From NCBI GenBank assembly GCA_028015205.1, contig CM051520.1, forward strand, positions 10,326,501 to 10,390,500: a DNA stretch of 64,000 bases, written 5' to 3'. Source of the stretch: Mytilisepta virgata. Lineage: Eukaryota; Mollusca; Bivalvia; Mytilida; Mytilidae. Made by a program: the position numbers and the translations under genes. Positions 11,487-24,169 of this stretch are shown here, piece by piece (the stretch's first letter is position 1; each line of letters starts with the position of its first letter). The notes under the pieces are model-generated. The model ran no database searches. It was not told where the DNA came from and worked only from the letters and a program-made list of their open reading frames with translations.

Positions 11487-11716
11487 CTGAAAAAGATATA
11501 CTAAATCTAATTTCCTATCATAACATAGATATAAAAATTCGTAAAATTTGTGAACACATTCCTTTTTCAGAAGCATTTACATATTTCACTAAAAACAACT
11601 TCAGAGGAATTGAATTTACTAATTTATAGAAACTTTCATTTATTCTCTTAGTCTCCATCATGGCTGTCAAAAAATCTGAGATGAACAAACAGATCAGTGA
11701 ACATCTTATTGTGTAC

Positions 11717-11817
11717 CTTAAAGCAGTATCAAGCCCAGCCAACATCTGATAGAATACATGGAAACTGGGTTCTCCATCTGGTCGTCTTACAACACGAGAC
11801 TTCTCAAACATAAACAC
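11717..11817 (-). CDS. Myo18: myosin XVIII exon, relay-side motor segment
   Basis: A 101-nt exon (phase 0 in, phase 2 out). The product is VFMFEKSRVVRRPDGEPSFH followed by VFYQMLAGLDTAL and a split arginine codon. It matches MLLEKLRVARRP..E..FNVFYYLLAG in MYO18A, equivalent to the LLEKSRVxxQxxxERxFHxFYQLL signature of all myosins. Confidence 0.92.
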
Positions 11818-12630
11818 CTATAACACGTAGATATTTATATGTTAGGTCTGATATGTATTGTGCAACTCTTATTATACACTTCCACTATTGTGGTTGTTGT
11901 TTAGTGAAATACTATAGATTCATCTCTTTCTCTATCAATTTTTGCACTTTAATGTAACTTTTTGTTTAAACGATACACAATTTAATGGTTATAAACATTT
12001 TTAAGTAATATTTTTATATCAAATATGCATTTTTTGCGATACTTAAATTTGTGGTGAACCTAAAAAACCATAAAAATGGTATCCAATGAAATACAATGAA
12101 TTCACAGTACTTTAAACAAACTCTCTAAAGTTCAATAATATCCTCCCAAAATATTTTAATACTATTATTTATCAATACTGAGTGTGGATTTTCTTTGATC
12201 CCTAAAGATTGATAATGTCATTATCATGGACTTATATTTATAACAGAAGTTTCTGGTAAGTGTTGAGGATGACATTTATTTATCATGTATCAATGCCTTT
12301 TTCTGTTTTCATATGTGACAATTCAATGACTCAAACAAGTATAAAATTTTTCAAGAAACCACACAACTTAATTTCAAGATTACATCTGCTAAAAAAGTTT
12401 TTGTCTTTAAAAAAATGCATTCCTTAATAATTTTTATTTGGAAGATTCTAGTCATGTGGTTCTAAAAAGTGATGTTTTATAACCCAATAAAAGGCAACAT
12501 ATTGTTTAGCACATGCTCCTATGACAATGTTGACGATGCAGCAATGCATCGGAGTAATATTTCACATCAAAAGGAGAATAATATAAAATTGCAGTTATTT
12601 TTATTACTTGTTAAATATAAAATGTAATTA
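11818..12630. other. myosin XVIII intron
   Basis: AT-rich intron without recognised elements. Confidence 0.5.
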
Positions 12631-12791
12631 TAAGAACTAAATGCATCATTTAAGTAGTTTTATAGGGGTGTAAAAGGCTTGACCGGGTACACATTTTTTG
12701 GATGAAGCGCTTCCACTCTTCATACAAAATATGCTTCGGTCAAGGTTTTTACACCCCAATAAAACTACTAAAATGATGCATTCAATTCTTA
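12631..12791. mobile_element. foldback (MITE-like) inverted repeat
   Basis: Two arms of about 50 bp are imperfect reverse complements. TGCATCATTTAAGTAGTTTT and GGGGTGTAAAA on the left face TTTTTACACCCC and AAAACTACTAAAATGATGCA on the right. They enclose a core of about 60 bp. There are no reading frames. Confidence 0.7.
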
Positions 12792-12900
12792 AACAAATTT
12801 ATCAATAAACAGAAAGGCAATTTATTTCTTACACCAATATTACGCTATATAAGTAACACAAGCAATAACGTATTCAGTCAAAACACTTTGCTATTGTTAC

Positions 12901-13043
12901 CTGAACTGATGCTGATGATATCTGTCCTGAATGGTCGAAATCTAATGTTGTCAGCTGAGCGTAACGACTTCCGTTTGTATTTAGTATAGTCCTACTGTTA
13001 CCAAAAGCTTCCATTAGTGTATATACAGCTGTTAATTTCTCCA
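12901..13043 (-). CDS. Myo18: myosin XVIII exon with degenerate switch I
   Basis: A 143-nt exon (phase 1 in, phase 0 out), acceptor TTTTTCAG, donor GTAACA. The product includes VEKLTAVYTLMEAFGNSRTI, then LNTNGSRYAQLTTLDFD and ISSASVQ. It matches [22 protein letters not shown] of MYO18A. The switch I loop reads N-T-N-G-S-R instead of the N-x-x-S-S-R of active myosins, which supports a nucleotide-binding but catalytically poor motor as known for class XVIII. Confidence 0.93.
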
Positions 13044-13127
13044 CTGAAAAATATTAACCATATGGATGATAATTTACACTGAAAACAAATATAAGATGCT
13101 GTCTGACTGTCAGCAAACCAGATTTAC

Positions 13128-13178
13128 CTCCATTACTCTTTGAAGGTGCCTGCATACCCACCTGTCCAGTCGCCAAAC
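13128..13178 (-). CDS. Myo18: myosin XVIII 51-nt cassette exon, glycine-rich loop
   Basis: A 51-nt symmetric exon (phase 1 to phase 1), donor GTAAAT. The acceptor AG is just after GTGGG on the minus strand. A longer acceptor 9 bases upstream would run into a stop codon. The product is GLATGQVGMQAPSKSNG. It sits between the P-loop exon and the VEKL exon, the position of loop 1 at the nucleotide pocket. Vertebrate MYO18A has no such insert in the sequence I recall. Skipping it would leave the frame intact. Confidence 0.65.
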
Positions 13179-15467
13179 CTCCCACCTGTATACTGTGAAT
13201 CACCAAACAAATAAGGAAATGTTAACAAATATTTCAAATAACAGTAATTTTGTTTTATCTTAGGAACAAAAAATTACTCTGAGATATCAGGAACTTTAAG
13301 ATAAACAAGTCTGATGTAACAAGAGCAACTTTTAATGTCAAGAATATAAGAATTAAATTAATAGCAAAATTTAATCTTGGGACCAGTAATTTTTGTGTCC
13401 AATGGACACTGTACCCTAACCAAGAAATATTATTTCAATCAGAGTATGTGACAGCCAGTTGACACTGAGACCACCCAACAAATCTTACAAGATTAGTCCT
13501 AATGTGACAGCAAAGTACACCCACAATATAATTTCAGATATAATTCAGCTTACAGGCTTGTTCTGTATACACAAAAATGGATGCAGGTTTAACAATTCAG
13601 TTATGAATTTCAACTTTAACCTCTACAGTGACAATTACCAAAATCAGTCAACCATGAAATTAAGGTCACACATCCAGTGCAAATAGATCCCATCTCAAGG
13701 TATTATTTTATGATGTTTCATGCTATATCATATCTAATTCCATGTGATCTATTTTATACCCAAACCTTAACCTCAATACTGTCAATACATAAATTGTAAT
13801 CAATCAACCATGATAGTGAGGTCACACCACAACTTCGATCTAAATTTGGAAAAGATTCCATCTGACTGTATTATCTGAAGTTTTATGGTGATGTCACATT
13901 TACTTCCAAATGGCCTACCTTAAATCTAAACTTTAACCAAAGCCAGATGGATAGATGTACATGCAAATGAACACACAGACTAAAACACTATATGCCCCCA
14001 TAGTGATTGCAGGCGATACATAAAAATATCTCAAGCGTATGTACAATATTCGATCCAAAACTGAACAAGAGAAACAAGGGTATATAAAACATTAACTAAT
14101 TAACAAGCATGTGTAGCGATCAGTTCATTCTAAACACTTTTATCTTAAAACTGAGTATTAGCTGAATAGAGTTGTTTTTAACAGATATGTTCCAAAAAAA
14201 CACATGTAATTTAACTTTCTGTAATTACCAACAGATAACAAAGTTAAAACGTATCACAAAGATCATTGCTCACATGATAATTTACTATAAACAACTTGTA
14301 GTAAAATGCTTTTGCTTAAAATCTTTATTTTTGCCCTAAATCTAGCCTTCTTTATATTCAATTAACACAAATACATGAACTGATCAATTTTATGTTTAAA
14401 ATATTTTCTTTACTCTTATTGAAGAAGTATTTTATGTTTATTCTTGATGAGAACACAAATTAACTTTATCCATACAGCACATCTTGTATGAATTATATTT
14501 TAAAATTCTTAGGGATTCTAAAAGTCTGAAATTAAATTATTCTTTGTTTGTATCTGTTGGTGATTTTTGTGGATTATAAAGACCAGGAAATGGAGTTGCA
14601 AACAAAGTAAATTTTACTTTGAAAATTACTGTAAAAAGACAAAACCACAAACTTTTGGGTACCCAACAAACCAATGAAGTGTGTAATCCCGAAATGCATG
14701 TTGTAATTATTGATATTCTTTGACAAGCTATAGAAAAGCAAGATTAATTACTGCAATTTTTGTATAAGCTGTGATTGAATACTGAAAAAAATAATTTGCA
14801 TAAAATGTAACTTTTAAGTATTATGATGTTTATCTGTATTCATGTAACTCAATAAAGTCATCACAATAATTTTCAGATTGCATTTATGATGCAGAATTCT
14901 TAATGCATAAAAAATACCTCAAATTTGTGCTTAAGTAGATATTTTATTATAAATCTCAACCATGCTACATTTGAGTATTATTTATATATGCCTTTCCCAA
15001 GCCAGGACCCTGCATTTACAATGGTAGTCTCCTGTCTAATAGTGGTTTTCAGTGTTTATCTAGGATATTTGGTACCTATTGTTGACTTTTTGATAACAGT
15101 ATTTTCAGGGACTATTTAGTGTTTGTCTAGTAGTACTCCTTGCTCATCATAGAAGGCCACATAATTTGATTTTATCAATTTGTGAAATGATAATTATGAT
15201 AATTAGTTTTTATGGGACTTTTACCTTTAATTACTTTAAATGTCTCTCATTAGAAAGTCAAAAAGGGACTACTTACAAAAATACAAAATATTGATTTCTT
15301 TAACATGAACCATGAGATATTTCCTTATATGAGATAATAAAAGAATGATATTAATGCCTTAGTTTTGTATTAAGTTCCCCTTTATACACGTTTACTGTAG
15401 TCTCTTCAAAATTCACCATTATATTTCCTTTCATTTCTATTATAATCCTGCAAAAATAAAAACAAAC
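13179..15467. other. myosin XVIII intron, 2.3 kb
   Basis: AT-rich sequence. The reading frames at 13459-13686 and 14925-15119 have no support. No repeat family was recognised. Confidence 0.5.
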
Positions 15468-15855
15468 CTGTGAAAATATTCCCTACACTTCCTGCAGAAG
15501 TTATTAAATACTGCATCACATGTCGTGAATTAGAGGTCTTTCCACTCCCACTTCTACCCATGAAGACAATGGACTGATCTGAACGTGACTGTAGCATTTC
15601 TCTGTATGTTATTTGTCCCATGGCATAAATATGAGGTGGCATATCTTCCTGTTTACATCCCTTGAAAACCTGCATAACTTTCTCAGAGTAGATCGATATT
15701 GGATGCATAGGATTGACAACAGCCAAGGATGGACCAAAGTATGTGTGAACAAGATTGGCTCCATATCGTTGTCGTAAAATATGCAAGGCACTGGATTCAT
15801 TGAGGAACCGTAATGAGGCAATATCTTCAGCTCGGTCATACTGTGGAGGGTTGGC
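15468..15855 (-). CDS. Myo18: myosin XVIII exon with P-loop
   Basis: A 388-nt exon (phase 0 in, phase 1 out), acceptor TGCTTGCAG, donor GTTTGT. The product starts [20 protein letters not shown] and contains [30 protein letters not shown] and [17 protein letters not shown]. It ends with the P-loop GRSGSGKT (codons at 15558-15535) and [15 protein letters not shown]. Order and spacing match MYO18A closely ([28 protein letters not shown]). This is the nucleotide-binding core of the motor. Confidence 0.95.
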
Positions 15856-18212
15856 CTGCAAGCACAATACTTAAATATATACATATTTATTTTTAACAAG
15901 ATGCATTTTATCAATACGGACATAAAAAGACATTATAGGAGTGAGAGACTGGGGAATGTCATGCTTGTTTTAACATGGGCAGGATTTGTTTTAATTTTTC
16001 ACCAAAATATATTGAGGTGTAAAATTAAAAATTATAATACCTTTACCCATGGCAAAATGAACACACAGCATTTCATCAATACTTATTTTAATTGGGAAAT
16101 ATGCATTTTTTTATTGTAACTCAAGGGTACGCCTGTACTTGTGCACTAAGGACAGTCATTCTGATTTGGACCTGACAAGCATGTATAAAGGTGATGAATT
16201 TTAACAAGTTGAAAGATAAAAAACAGTAATAATGGTGATTACTGTAAGAAATATGAATGGTTAATCAGAATTTATCTAAACCCTTTAATCCTTTAAACCT
16301 TTCATACTACTAGAAACTTGAAAGTCAGAGATATGTTGAAGAATGTAATGATACAATACATACTTAGTATTAGTATTAAAAACCTACTAAAGTATGACAG
16401 GTTACTTTGGTGAATATAAAATTTTGACAAAATGTGCAGATGATTTTGTGTTTTTAAATTCTTTTACAGACTATATCATAACAAAATGCAATCTTGACTT
16501 CAGATAATATTTATCAGAATAATTTTTTTGATAATTACTGACTGACACTTTAGCATCGGTAAAAATTAAACAAAAATAATGTTTTTAGTACAGCACCAAA
16601 ATGTTTTTTCTCTCTGTGTATGTGTCTTTCATCTAGTATTTGATTAATATGGAGTAATACATTGGTGTATATTATTTGTATGGCAGAGGTTACAAGATAT
16701 CATACATTTAATTAATGAACTACTGTAATAATTCTTTTTACAATGTCTACTTTCACTGTAAAATTATTATTATATCAATTTGGTAAAGTTCCAGAATACA
16801 ATATTTCAGTAATAAGTCTCATTGAAATAACTTTATTGTATAAGGACTTTTGTAAAACACATTGTTAACTGTAATTTGTCTTAATGTCATGCTTCACTGT
16901 ACATGACAAATTACACAGCAATATATAACAAACATCCAACATACTCCTTGAGACATCTATAATATTTTATCTCGTGTAATTAAAAATTCACACCTAAAGG
17001 ACAGGTAAAAATACAGGTTAACAATCCAATACCAGCCCAGGTGTTATCATTTTTATTTATTTGCAATACACATCAAAGTATATCATATATATGTATAATA
17101 CAAAGGTGGCAAGTTTTGTACATGTTTCTGACCATGAACTTACAAAAATGTCAAGACCACCCAAATTCTAAATTAGAAGAACTTGAATAATACAGTCCAA
17201 AGACTGCACCCATTTATTGTCTATAAACATTAGCAAAAATCACAAAAAATTTAAATTAACTGTTAAATATTACAAACAAACACGAACATCTTTATTATAC
17301 AGTTTTTTTTTATTAAGTACAGTATTGCACATCATAGTTTTTTATTTGCAATTTAATTTGCTTGTTATAATGTCCATACATTATGATAACAAAAAATATT
17401 AAACACTGGTTCCAAGTATAATCAGGAAGATTTTTACAAGCTATTTAATTTGTAGTGCTTTCTACGTAATTTTCCATAAATTATCTCCCTTGGAAACAAT
17501 ATTCTATAGTGCTTGCCTAAAAAAGGGGACAAGTGTTTAGCCTGAACTGAACTGCATTTAATATTACAACCAAGACTTAGTAAAAATTTATAATAAAATA
17601 GCTGTGAATTTCAAAAGCCTTCTAGCTGCAATGAAAATTTTTTGCAAGGATTATACATAAATTATTGGCCTAACATTAGTTATCTCCCCTGTCCGTAGTA
17701 CATTCTATATAAAAAAAATATCTCAGAAAGACAGGTCACAACTACGAAAAATTCACCAGATCTGTTAATAAATATACAAAAGAAATGCAAAAACACACAT
17801 AAAAAGAAAATCAATTTCTATCATGTGCCATTGGATTTTGAATTTTATATGGAATGGTATTTTATTCTTTGTTTAGGTCTAAAGGTCTGTAATTTGAATT
17901 ATGCAATACATGTACATGTGGTTTAAATTTTGTTCTCTTTAAAATATGCAATTCAGCATGCTGAAACTATTTTTCCCCATTAAAAACTCATTAAAGATTT
18001 TCATTTCAGTAGACTCCTCCAATCTTACAAAGTAAATACAAATAACTTTCTTTTTTTTAAATATAAAATATTACTTATTATCCAATAGCTATGTCTGTGA
18101 TAAAAATTTAGACTGATACATAACAAGATTAATCCTGTACCAGAATTGTCAGTATGAGGCAACTTTTCTTGTCTTATCATCTTTTATAAAGTGGAGGATA
18201 ATAAAATTTTAC
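15856..18212. other. myosin XVIII intron, 2.4 kb
   Basis: AT-rich intron with no exon or repeat that I could support. Confidence 0.5.
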
Positions 18213-18410
18213 CTTTTCAACATCGTCTTCATCAACTTCTAAAATGTCCCCACCATGATCTAGCTTGATCCGTTCACGTCCCTCTGGAAGTACAGACATC
18301 CCATTCGATTTGAGGATGCAGGCTGAGGCAAATCCTCCTTTGTGTACCAACCACACCTTCTCTGATTCCAGCCATTCTTTTTCTGTCTGGACTTCTGTTT
18401 CAGATCGGGC
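18213..18410 (-). CDS. Myo18: myosin XVIII common exon, SH3-like N-terminal motor segment
   Basis: A 198-nt exon (66 codons, phase 0 both sides), acceptor TATTTAG, donor GTAAAA. The product includes [20 protein letters not shown], then [15 protein letters not shown] and [11 protein letters not shown]. This matches ETEKVWLVHRDGFSLAS and [19 protein letters not shown] of MYO18A at the start of the motor. It appears to be the exon on which all alternative 5' exons converge, because the PDZ exon and the three leader exons upstream all can end in phase 0. Confidence 0.92.
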
Positions 18411-21381
18411 CTAAATAGAGATATTTTCATAAAGATATAAATATGTTTATTTCTGTATAGATCTCTTATCAAATTTGGAAAAAATATATCATTAACATAT
18501 TTTTTTTCAGTCTGGACCTTTGATCTCAAAGTCAAGCAAGGAAAGTGCTCACCAATAGATATTTATTTTTGTCAGGCACTCAATGGCCCCATATAAAAAT
18601 ATTTTACAGATTTTAACTGAAACAAGAAAATTGTGTGAAATAACAAGAGGTATTGTAAGCAAGCTCATAAAATGTTATTTCCCAAATATGTTGTTTAAGT
18701 CACCAAAATATGTTGTTTTTTTTTTAAAGTCAAACTATCTCCCCTCCAAAATGTTGGATAGGACTTATTTTACTTCATGCACATCTTCATACATTGTATG
18801 TTATACTGTTTTGTTGTTAAAGTTTCACTGAATTTCAATACTTGGATTACAGGTTCTGCTTACAAGATTCACAGAAAGGACTGAAATTATAGGGACAGGG
18901 TGATCCCCAAAACTTTGTTATACTCCAAAAAACATAAATACAAAAGTTACATAGAAACATACATCTCCTTTATACTTTGGACAGGCATATAACATAAATA
19001 TTTGGCTCTTAAACATCTTATAATGCAACAGCCATAAACATACTATTACTGGTAACATTAAGCTTTATCAATTTCATTCAAGGAAACATTTAAAGTTGTT
19101 AAATTTCCGTAATCTTAACCAAGCATGATCAATGTCAACATCAAGTAACCATACACTTGGTATATATGCAGCTCTGTTTTCCTGCCTGCTGTTACCAAAT
19201 CTTATGTGAAGTTTATCTAACTCATAAAATCACGGAAACAAAACATTAATATAAAAAAATAATTTGACTTTTGAGTTCAGGAGTTAACATTGAAATTTAT
19301 TAGAATTGCAAAAACCTCGGATTGATACAAAATAGTATTTAAAATTTATTCCTTGTTTGGTTTCAGAATGAAGTATATTACTTTAATACATATACAATAT
19401 GGTAAAAAAAAAACACTGATCATTTGCTTGTGGTTACATTCGTTCAAATTTTTTATCTGAATAGAAATGTACTTTTAATATACTGGTATCTAAACCAGGA
19501 TTTAATTAAAATGTTTGGCAATTCTATCCTTGACAGTTATAAGTAAAGTCAAGAAATACCAAAGGGATGACAGTTATAAACTGTATTCCAGTTAATTGTT
19601 TTCACAAATAAACATTCTGCAAATTAATTTTTTTTTAACATAGCATTACTGAGAAAAAGTTACTGGATTTTCTTACCAACACTATCATACTGGAATTGAT
19701 ATCTCACCAGTCATTGAGTCAAATAAGGACAGAAACAATGTCACTCCCAGTTTTTTGTGGAAGTCCTTTAGTTTTTTGTGCTGTCTTATTCAAATTCTCT
19801 TTTTGCTATGATATGAAACATGCAAATCAAAATTTTTTCCATTTTATTTTTTCTTATATAATTTTGCATCAACAAAAAGTTAAAAATAACTAAATAACTG
19901 CTAAGTCATTAATCATAACCTTATCCTACATTACACCATAGAAATATTATTATATGTTCCTTTGTATAAAGAAACCATTAAATTCTAATGAATTATTTAT
20001 AAATTACATGTTAAATCATATTTCAAGTTTTAAAAATTTAAGTCAATAGCCGACTGTTAATGATACTAATCTTATGGAAGGCCACCTAAAATTACCATTT
20101 TAATATCAATCTGAATCATATTAAAGACTAAATTTTATACACTAACAAAACAAAAGACTACTTATTTTTCTGTGATTAGGAATGATTATTTTAATGACAA
20201 GTTTCCATCATATAATTTTGAATGAGATTCTGAAATATCAATCAAATGTATTACGAACATTATTCTCCGATACCAATTTTGAAGCACAAGATGTGCAAAT
20301 TCTGTCATATTACAACTTGTCAGTTGCTCAAGGCCAAGAGTGTTAAAAAGAAAAAGGAAAAAAAAACAAATGCTGAAGGCAGATTCAAATTCCAATAGAG
20401 TCAAATGGGTAAAGCAATTATAATCACCTAAGAACTGAGCTATGCATGCATGACAGAGATATCTAAGTTTTCATTTTTTTTTTACATTTTTATGACAGTA
20501 AATTTCATAAAATGCATAAAACTGATGGATTCCATCAAAACTGTCAGCAAGGCAACACTAATAACCTGTGGTCAAGTATCTCAAAGTAACTATAAGGTGG
20601 AAATGGATATTCCCAGAACCTTCTAGCCCTGGAAATATTACCATGTGCATTGTTTAACATACATGTAAAGTGTACCATGTCACATGATTACATGTAACTT
20701 GTAAGTGTATACAAGACTGTGTCAAATTTCTACTTCTAGAAAGTCCTTACTGGAAAAAATCAACAGACTGGAAATTTCTACACACATTCCTAACTATCTT
20801 TTAAACTTGAAAGTATGAACCCCTAAACATACATAACTGTTTAGTTTGGCTTCATTCTTCAGAGGAATCTAAATGGCATTACGTAACTTAATGTACACTA
20901 GAGTCTTATTTTCTTACCTCTTGACAACATGAGTTTTATCAAAGCTTTTAAAACTTAATCATAGCATGAAATATTATAATAAACAAGTAACAAGTCTGTA
21001 TCTGATAAATTACTGTAAATTCTGAAATATTTTGTGAGCAGTTCATTTACAGACAGGTATTGTGACCACAGTTAAAAACTACATAGTTTCCAACAATTAT
21101 TTCAAAAACAGCATTCGTCTCCTATAAGTTGATATAAACAGAGCTACACCCTCTCTTATATCAATGTGCCCCAAAAAAAGGAAATCCTGCATAAACCACT
21201 GGATCTTGTAACAAAAAATATCAATATCCAGATGTGCCTTGGTCAAAGATCTGTTAGTTATAAATCTGCACAAATATATGCTTACAAAATATTTTCACAA
21301 CTATTATCAACAACCTATTAAACAATTAAATAATAAAGAATTTAATTATTTACACAGGTAATTAATTCAGGTGTATCTTAC
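18411..21381. other. myosin XVIII intron, 3.0 kb
   Basis: AT-rich sequence with no recognised element. Confidence 0.5.
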
Positions 21382-21435
21382 CTTGGCATACATAGGATTA
21401 TGTTTTAATGGTTTGTTTTTTACTCCTTGGGACAT
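21382..21435 (-). CDS. Myo18: candidate alternative first coding exon of myosin XVIII (18 aa leader)
   Basis: ATG in good context (ACCATGT) with an in-frame TAA 18 bases upstream, followed by 18 codons, MSQGVKNKPLKHNPMYAK, and a strong donor GTAAGA in phase 0. Joined to the exon at 18410 the product reads ...[13 protein letters not shown]. No phase-0 acceptor precedes the ATG, so it works as a first exon and not as an internal one. It would make a short isoform without the KE/PDZ module, like the MYO18A beta form of vertebrates. Splicing has not been observed. Confidence 0.6.
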
Positions 21436-23872
21436 GGTACTTTTCAGCCTTAATTAACTAGATAAGGAATATAATGTCCACACTTTTTGGAAAATTTATC
21501 CTAATCTCTCGTCAAACTTGCAGGAAAGTTCTATTCAAATTTTTGTCACCAAGGTCATAATCCATAATGTACATAATTGTTTAACTGATCAAATTGTCAG
21601 AACAAAAGATCTCTTTGATATCAAAGTTAAATGCAGGTGTGACGGAATATACACCTCCTCCCACATAAAACAATAATGTCCAGTGTAATAGCTTGCTAAA
21701 GATCAAGGACTGACTCTGTCAACATGGATAGTATATCTCTACTCACAAATTTCTATCTCTGATGTTCATCAGAACTATAAGTATATCTTTAATACATTAT
21801 ATACCATTGAATACGAATTTATACCGTGTTTTCACACTTCAATATGAAAAGTGGATGTGAATTTATTATCCATAACGATTTATCAATCTTTTTGACAAAA
21901 GTTGATTTAAAAGTGATTACATTATCAACAGCTATTCATCATCATAAGAAGTAAAAAAAGTCAACATGGAACTTATCCAGAAAAACGTACTGTGTGTTAA
22001 TTTATTCATGCATTTTGGCTGAATATGAAGAGAAAAAGATTGTGAAACTTTATGATAATACTCTAATCCCTGTATCCTTATCACTGTGTTATTAGTATTA
22101 CTGTAGTTTCTACTTAAACAAGAAGTTTCATTCACTTGGACTATCAGTACATCCAGTTTTGGAGATAAATGTAATAACTATGTCATATCAATTGGACAAG
22201 GTATGTATACTTCGTTGTTTCATTCACAATCAAAACCCAGCTAACAAATTTCCTGAAAATCTCTATTATGGTTTCCCTTTAATATTATGTTTGCATCACA
22301 TTCAAGATCAGGATTGTTCAAAAGTGCACACACCACAGCGTTCTGGGTACACTCCGATTAAATATCTATATTTCAAAACATTTCAATCAATGGCCACTAG
22401 ATCCAGAATTTGTCAATACAAGAAACAGGCAGTCAATTATATATATCCGAAATATTTAACTAATTTTTCAGTCATGAATCAAATGTCCACTGTTACTTCA
22501 CAAAGCCATAACTTGCCATTCTTTTACAAAATCATGACCAATTACATGTATAACACATCTTTGGAACAAAGCACTAAATTTGACAGGATGTGTGTTCTAC
22601 ATATTCCAATGGAGAAACTTTCAACATTTATTCCAACAAAACCACACTTTAAAAAAATCCTTTCTGCAAAATGACTGGACTTCATTAATAAAAATAACAA
22701 CACAGATATTGTTTCAATTAAAACTAAGACCTAATTAACAGTAATTGCACTTTAAACAATAAGTATAAAATCTACTTAAAGTACTTCCAAGTTAGTGTAA
22801 CACAGTGTCATATGCCAGGATGCAATTAAACTCCAACTAAAACACTTGTAGAAAGTCGGCAGAGAAATAGGCTATATAACAAGGAGAAATTTCTACAGAG
22901 AAGATTTTCACAAAGTTTTAATCAGTGTTTTAATTAGAAACACAACGAGTTTATCTGTCTGTGTGCATTCCAATGGAAATGAAGAAATTTCACGTAATTG
23001 TGCCACTATTGTCTTACAGGTATTCTAGAATTATAGAGAAAAAGCTGTGCGGTAAACCTTCTTATTCAACAGCACTCACACATACTATGTTACAGATATC
23101 CAGATGCAAGGATTAACAGGAAGACTAGCTTTTCAGTTCAAGTTCTAAACACAAATCAAATTCAATATTTCTACAAATGGAATAGAACACCCTGAAGTAT
23201 TATTCTGTCATATTGTGAAGGTTTAGCCATCTCAATATAAGCTATGAATTTTCACAGATAAGCAGTATCAGGAGTATAAGGAATGTATGAAATCATCTTA
23301 TATACCGAAAACCAAGTGAGGTCAACAAAAACATTTGTTTTATGTCACTTTAATAGTAGGAACAATATTTCAACTAATACAAGATGGGACACAAAGTTAT
23401 TCATTTATAAGGTAAGTGACATTAATTGATGTGTGGAAATCTCAGGATATTCTTTTAGTCAAGACAATTGAAACTGATATTCAATGCCAACTTTTTTTCT
23501 GTTAACTCTTTTGATTCAGAAACTACTGCATTTCAACATGGACTAATAAGACCTTAATATTAAGTGCCAACCCATAGGTTTATTAAGCCCCCTTTAAAGA
23601 CCCCCAAGTATAACCTACTGTACATCAACACTTTTTATCAATAGGACTTTGTAAAAAGGATGCATTTTAAATTTTGTTGAGGCAAAATTTTGCAACATTT
23701 TGCTTCCTTTTAAGGAAAATATTTTTTGTCAATACCAAGTTCGCCAATCCTCCAACTTATTTTTTTATTACTGGCAAAAATATCTTTTAACCTAGAATTC
23801 TCAGTATCAAAAATGTTTGGAAGTTACCTGTATTAAATGGTATTTCAAAAATTTATATAAAAGAAAAATTAC
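21436..23872. other. intron; possible promoter region of the 21.4-kb leader exon
   Basis: AT-rich sequence that includes the unexplained 171-codon plus-strand frame at 22159-22674, listed separately. Confidence 0.4.
22159..22674 (+). other. unexplained 171-codon open frame
   Basis: An ATG-initiated frame on the strand opposite the myosin gene, within its intron. At this base composition a stop-free run of this length should rarely arise by chance. No signal peptide, domain, repeat or splice signal was recognised, and the residue mix (many Y, K, T, S, N) resembles translated AT-rich DNA. It could be a chance frame or a small intronic gene. Confidence 0.2.
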
Positions 23873-24169
23873 CTCTGGTATAACTTTTGCATTTATGACG
23901 AATTTTTCTAGATCTAATCCACTACTATTTCGTCTTGGATAAGGATTAATATCTCCTCCAGATAAATGTTTTCTCCTGCGACCACTCGTTTCCTTATTCA
24001 GACGGTTCTTATCATTAAATTCAATATTTATACTCCCTCTTCTTTTCTGATTAAGTTTGACATTTGGATTTACAGTCAAAGCCTCACTCTCACTACCTCT
24101 ACGCCTGGTATTTATCTTGATCACATTTCGGTTCGGAATAGAACTACTTCTAAAAAACTTTGATTCCAT
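23873..24169 (-). CDS. Myo18: candidate alternative first coding exon of myosin XVIII (99 aa, basic, RRxS sites)
   Basis: ATG at 24169 opens 99 codons ending ...FVINAKVIPE at a phase-0 donor GTAATT, compatible with the acceptor at 18410. The leader is basic and Ser-rich with three R-R-x-S basophilic-kinase sites (RRGS at Ser26, RRGS at Ser46, RRNS at Ser82) plus RRRKHLS. No domain is recognised. Other AG sites just upstream would give the wrong phase, so it is best read as a first exon. It is analogous to the alternative N-termini known for vertebrate MYO18A isoforms, but the sequence is not recognisably the same. Confidence 0.6.

Noticed and set aside
15609..15923. A second minus-strand frame across the P-loop exon.
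   Set aside because: It is an out-of-frame shadow of the myosin exon.
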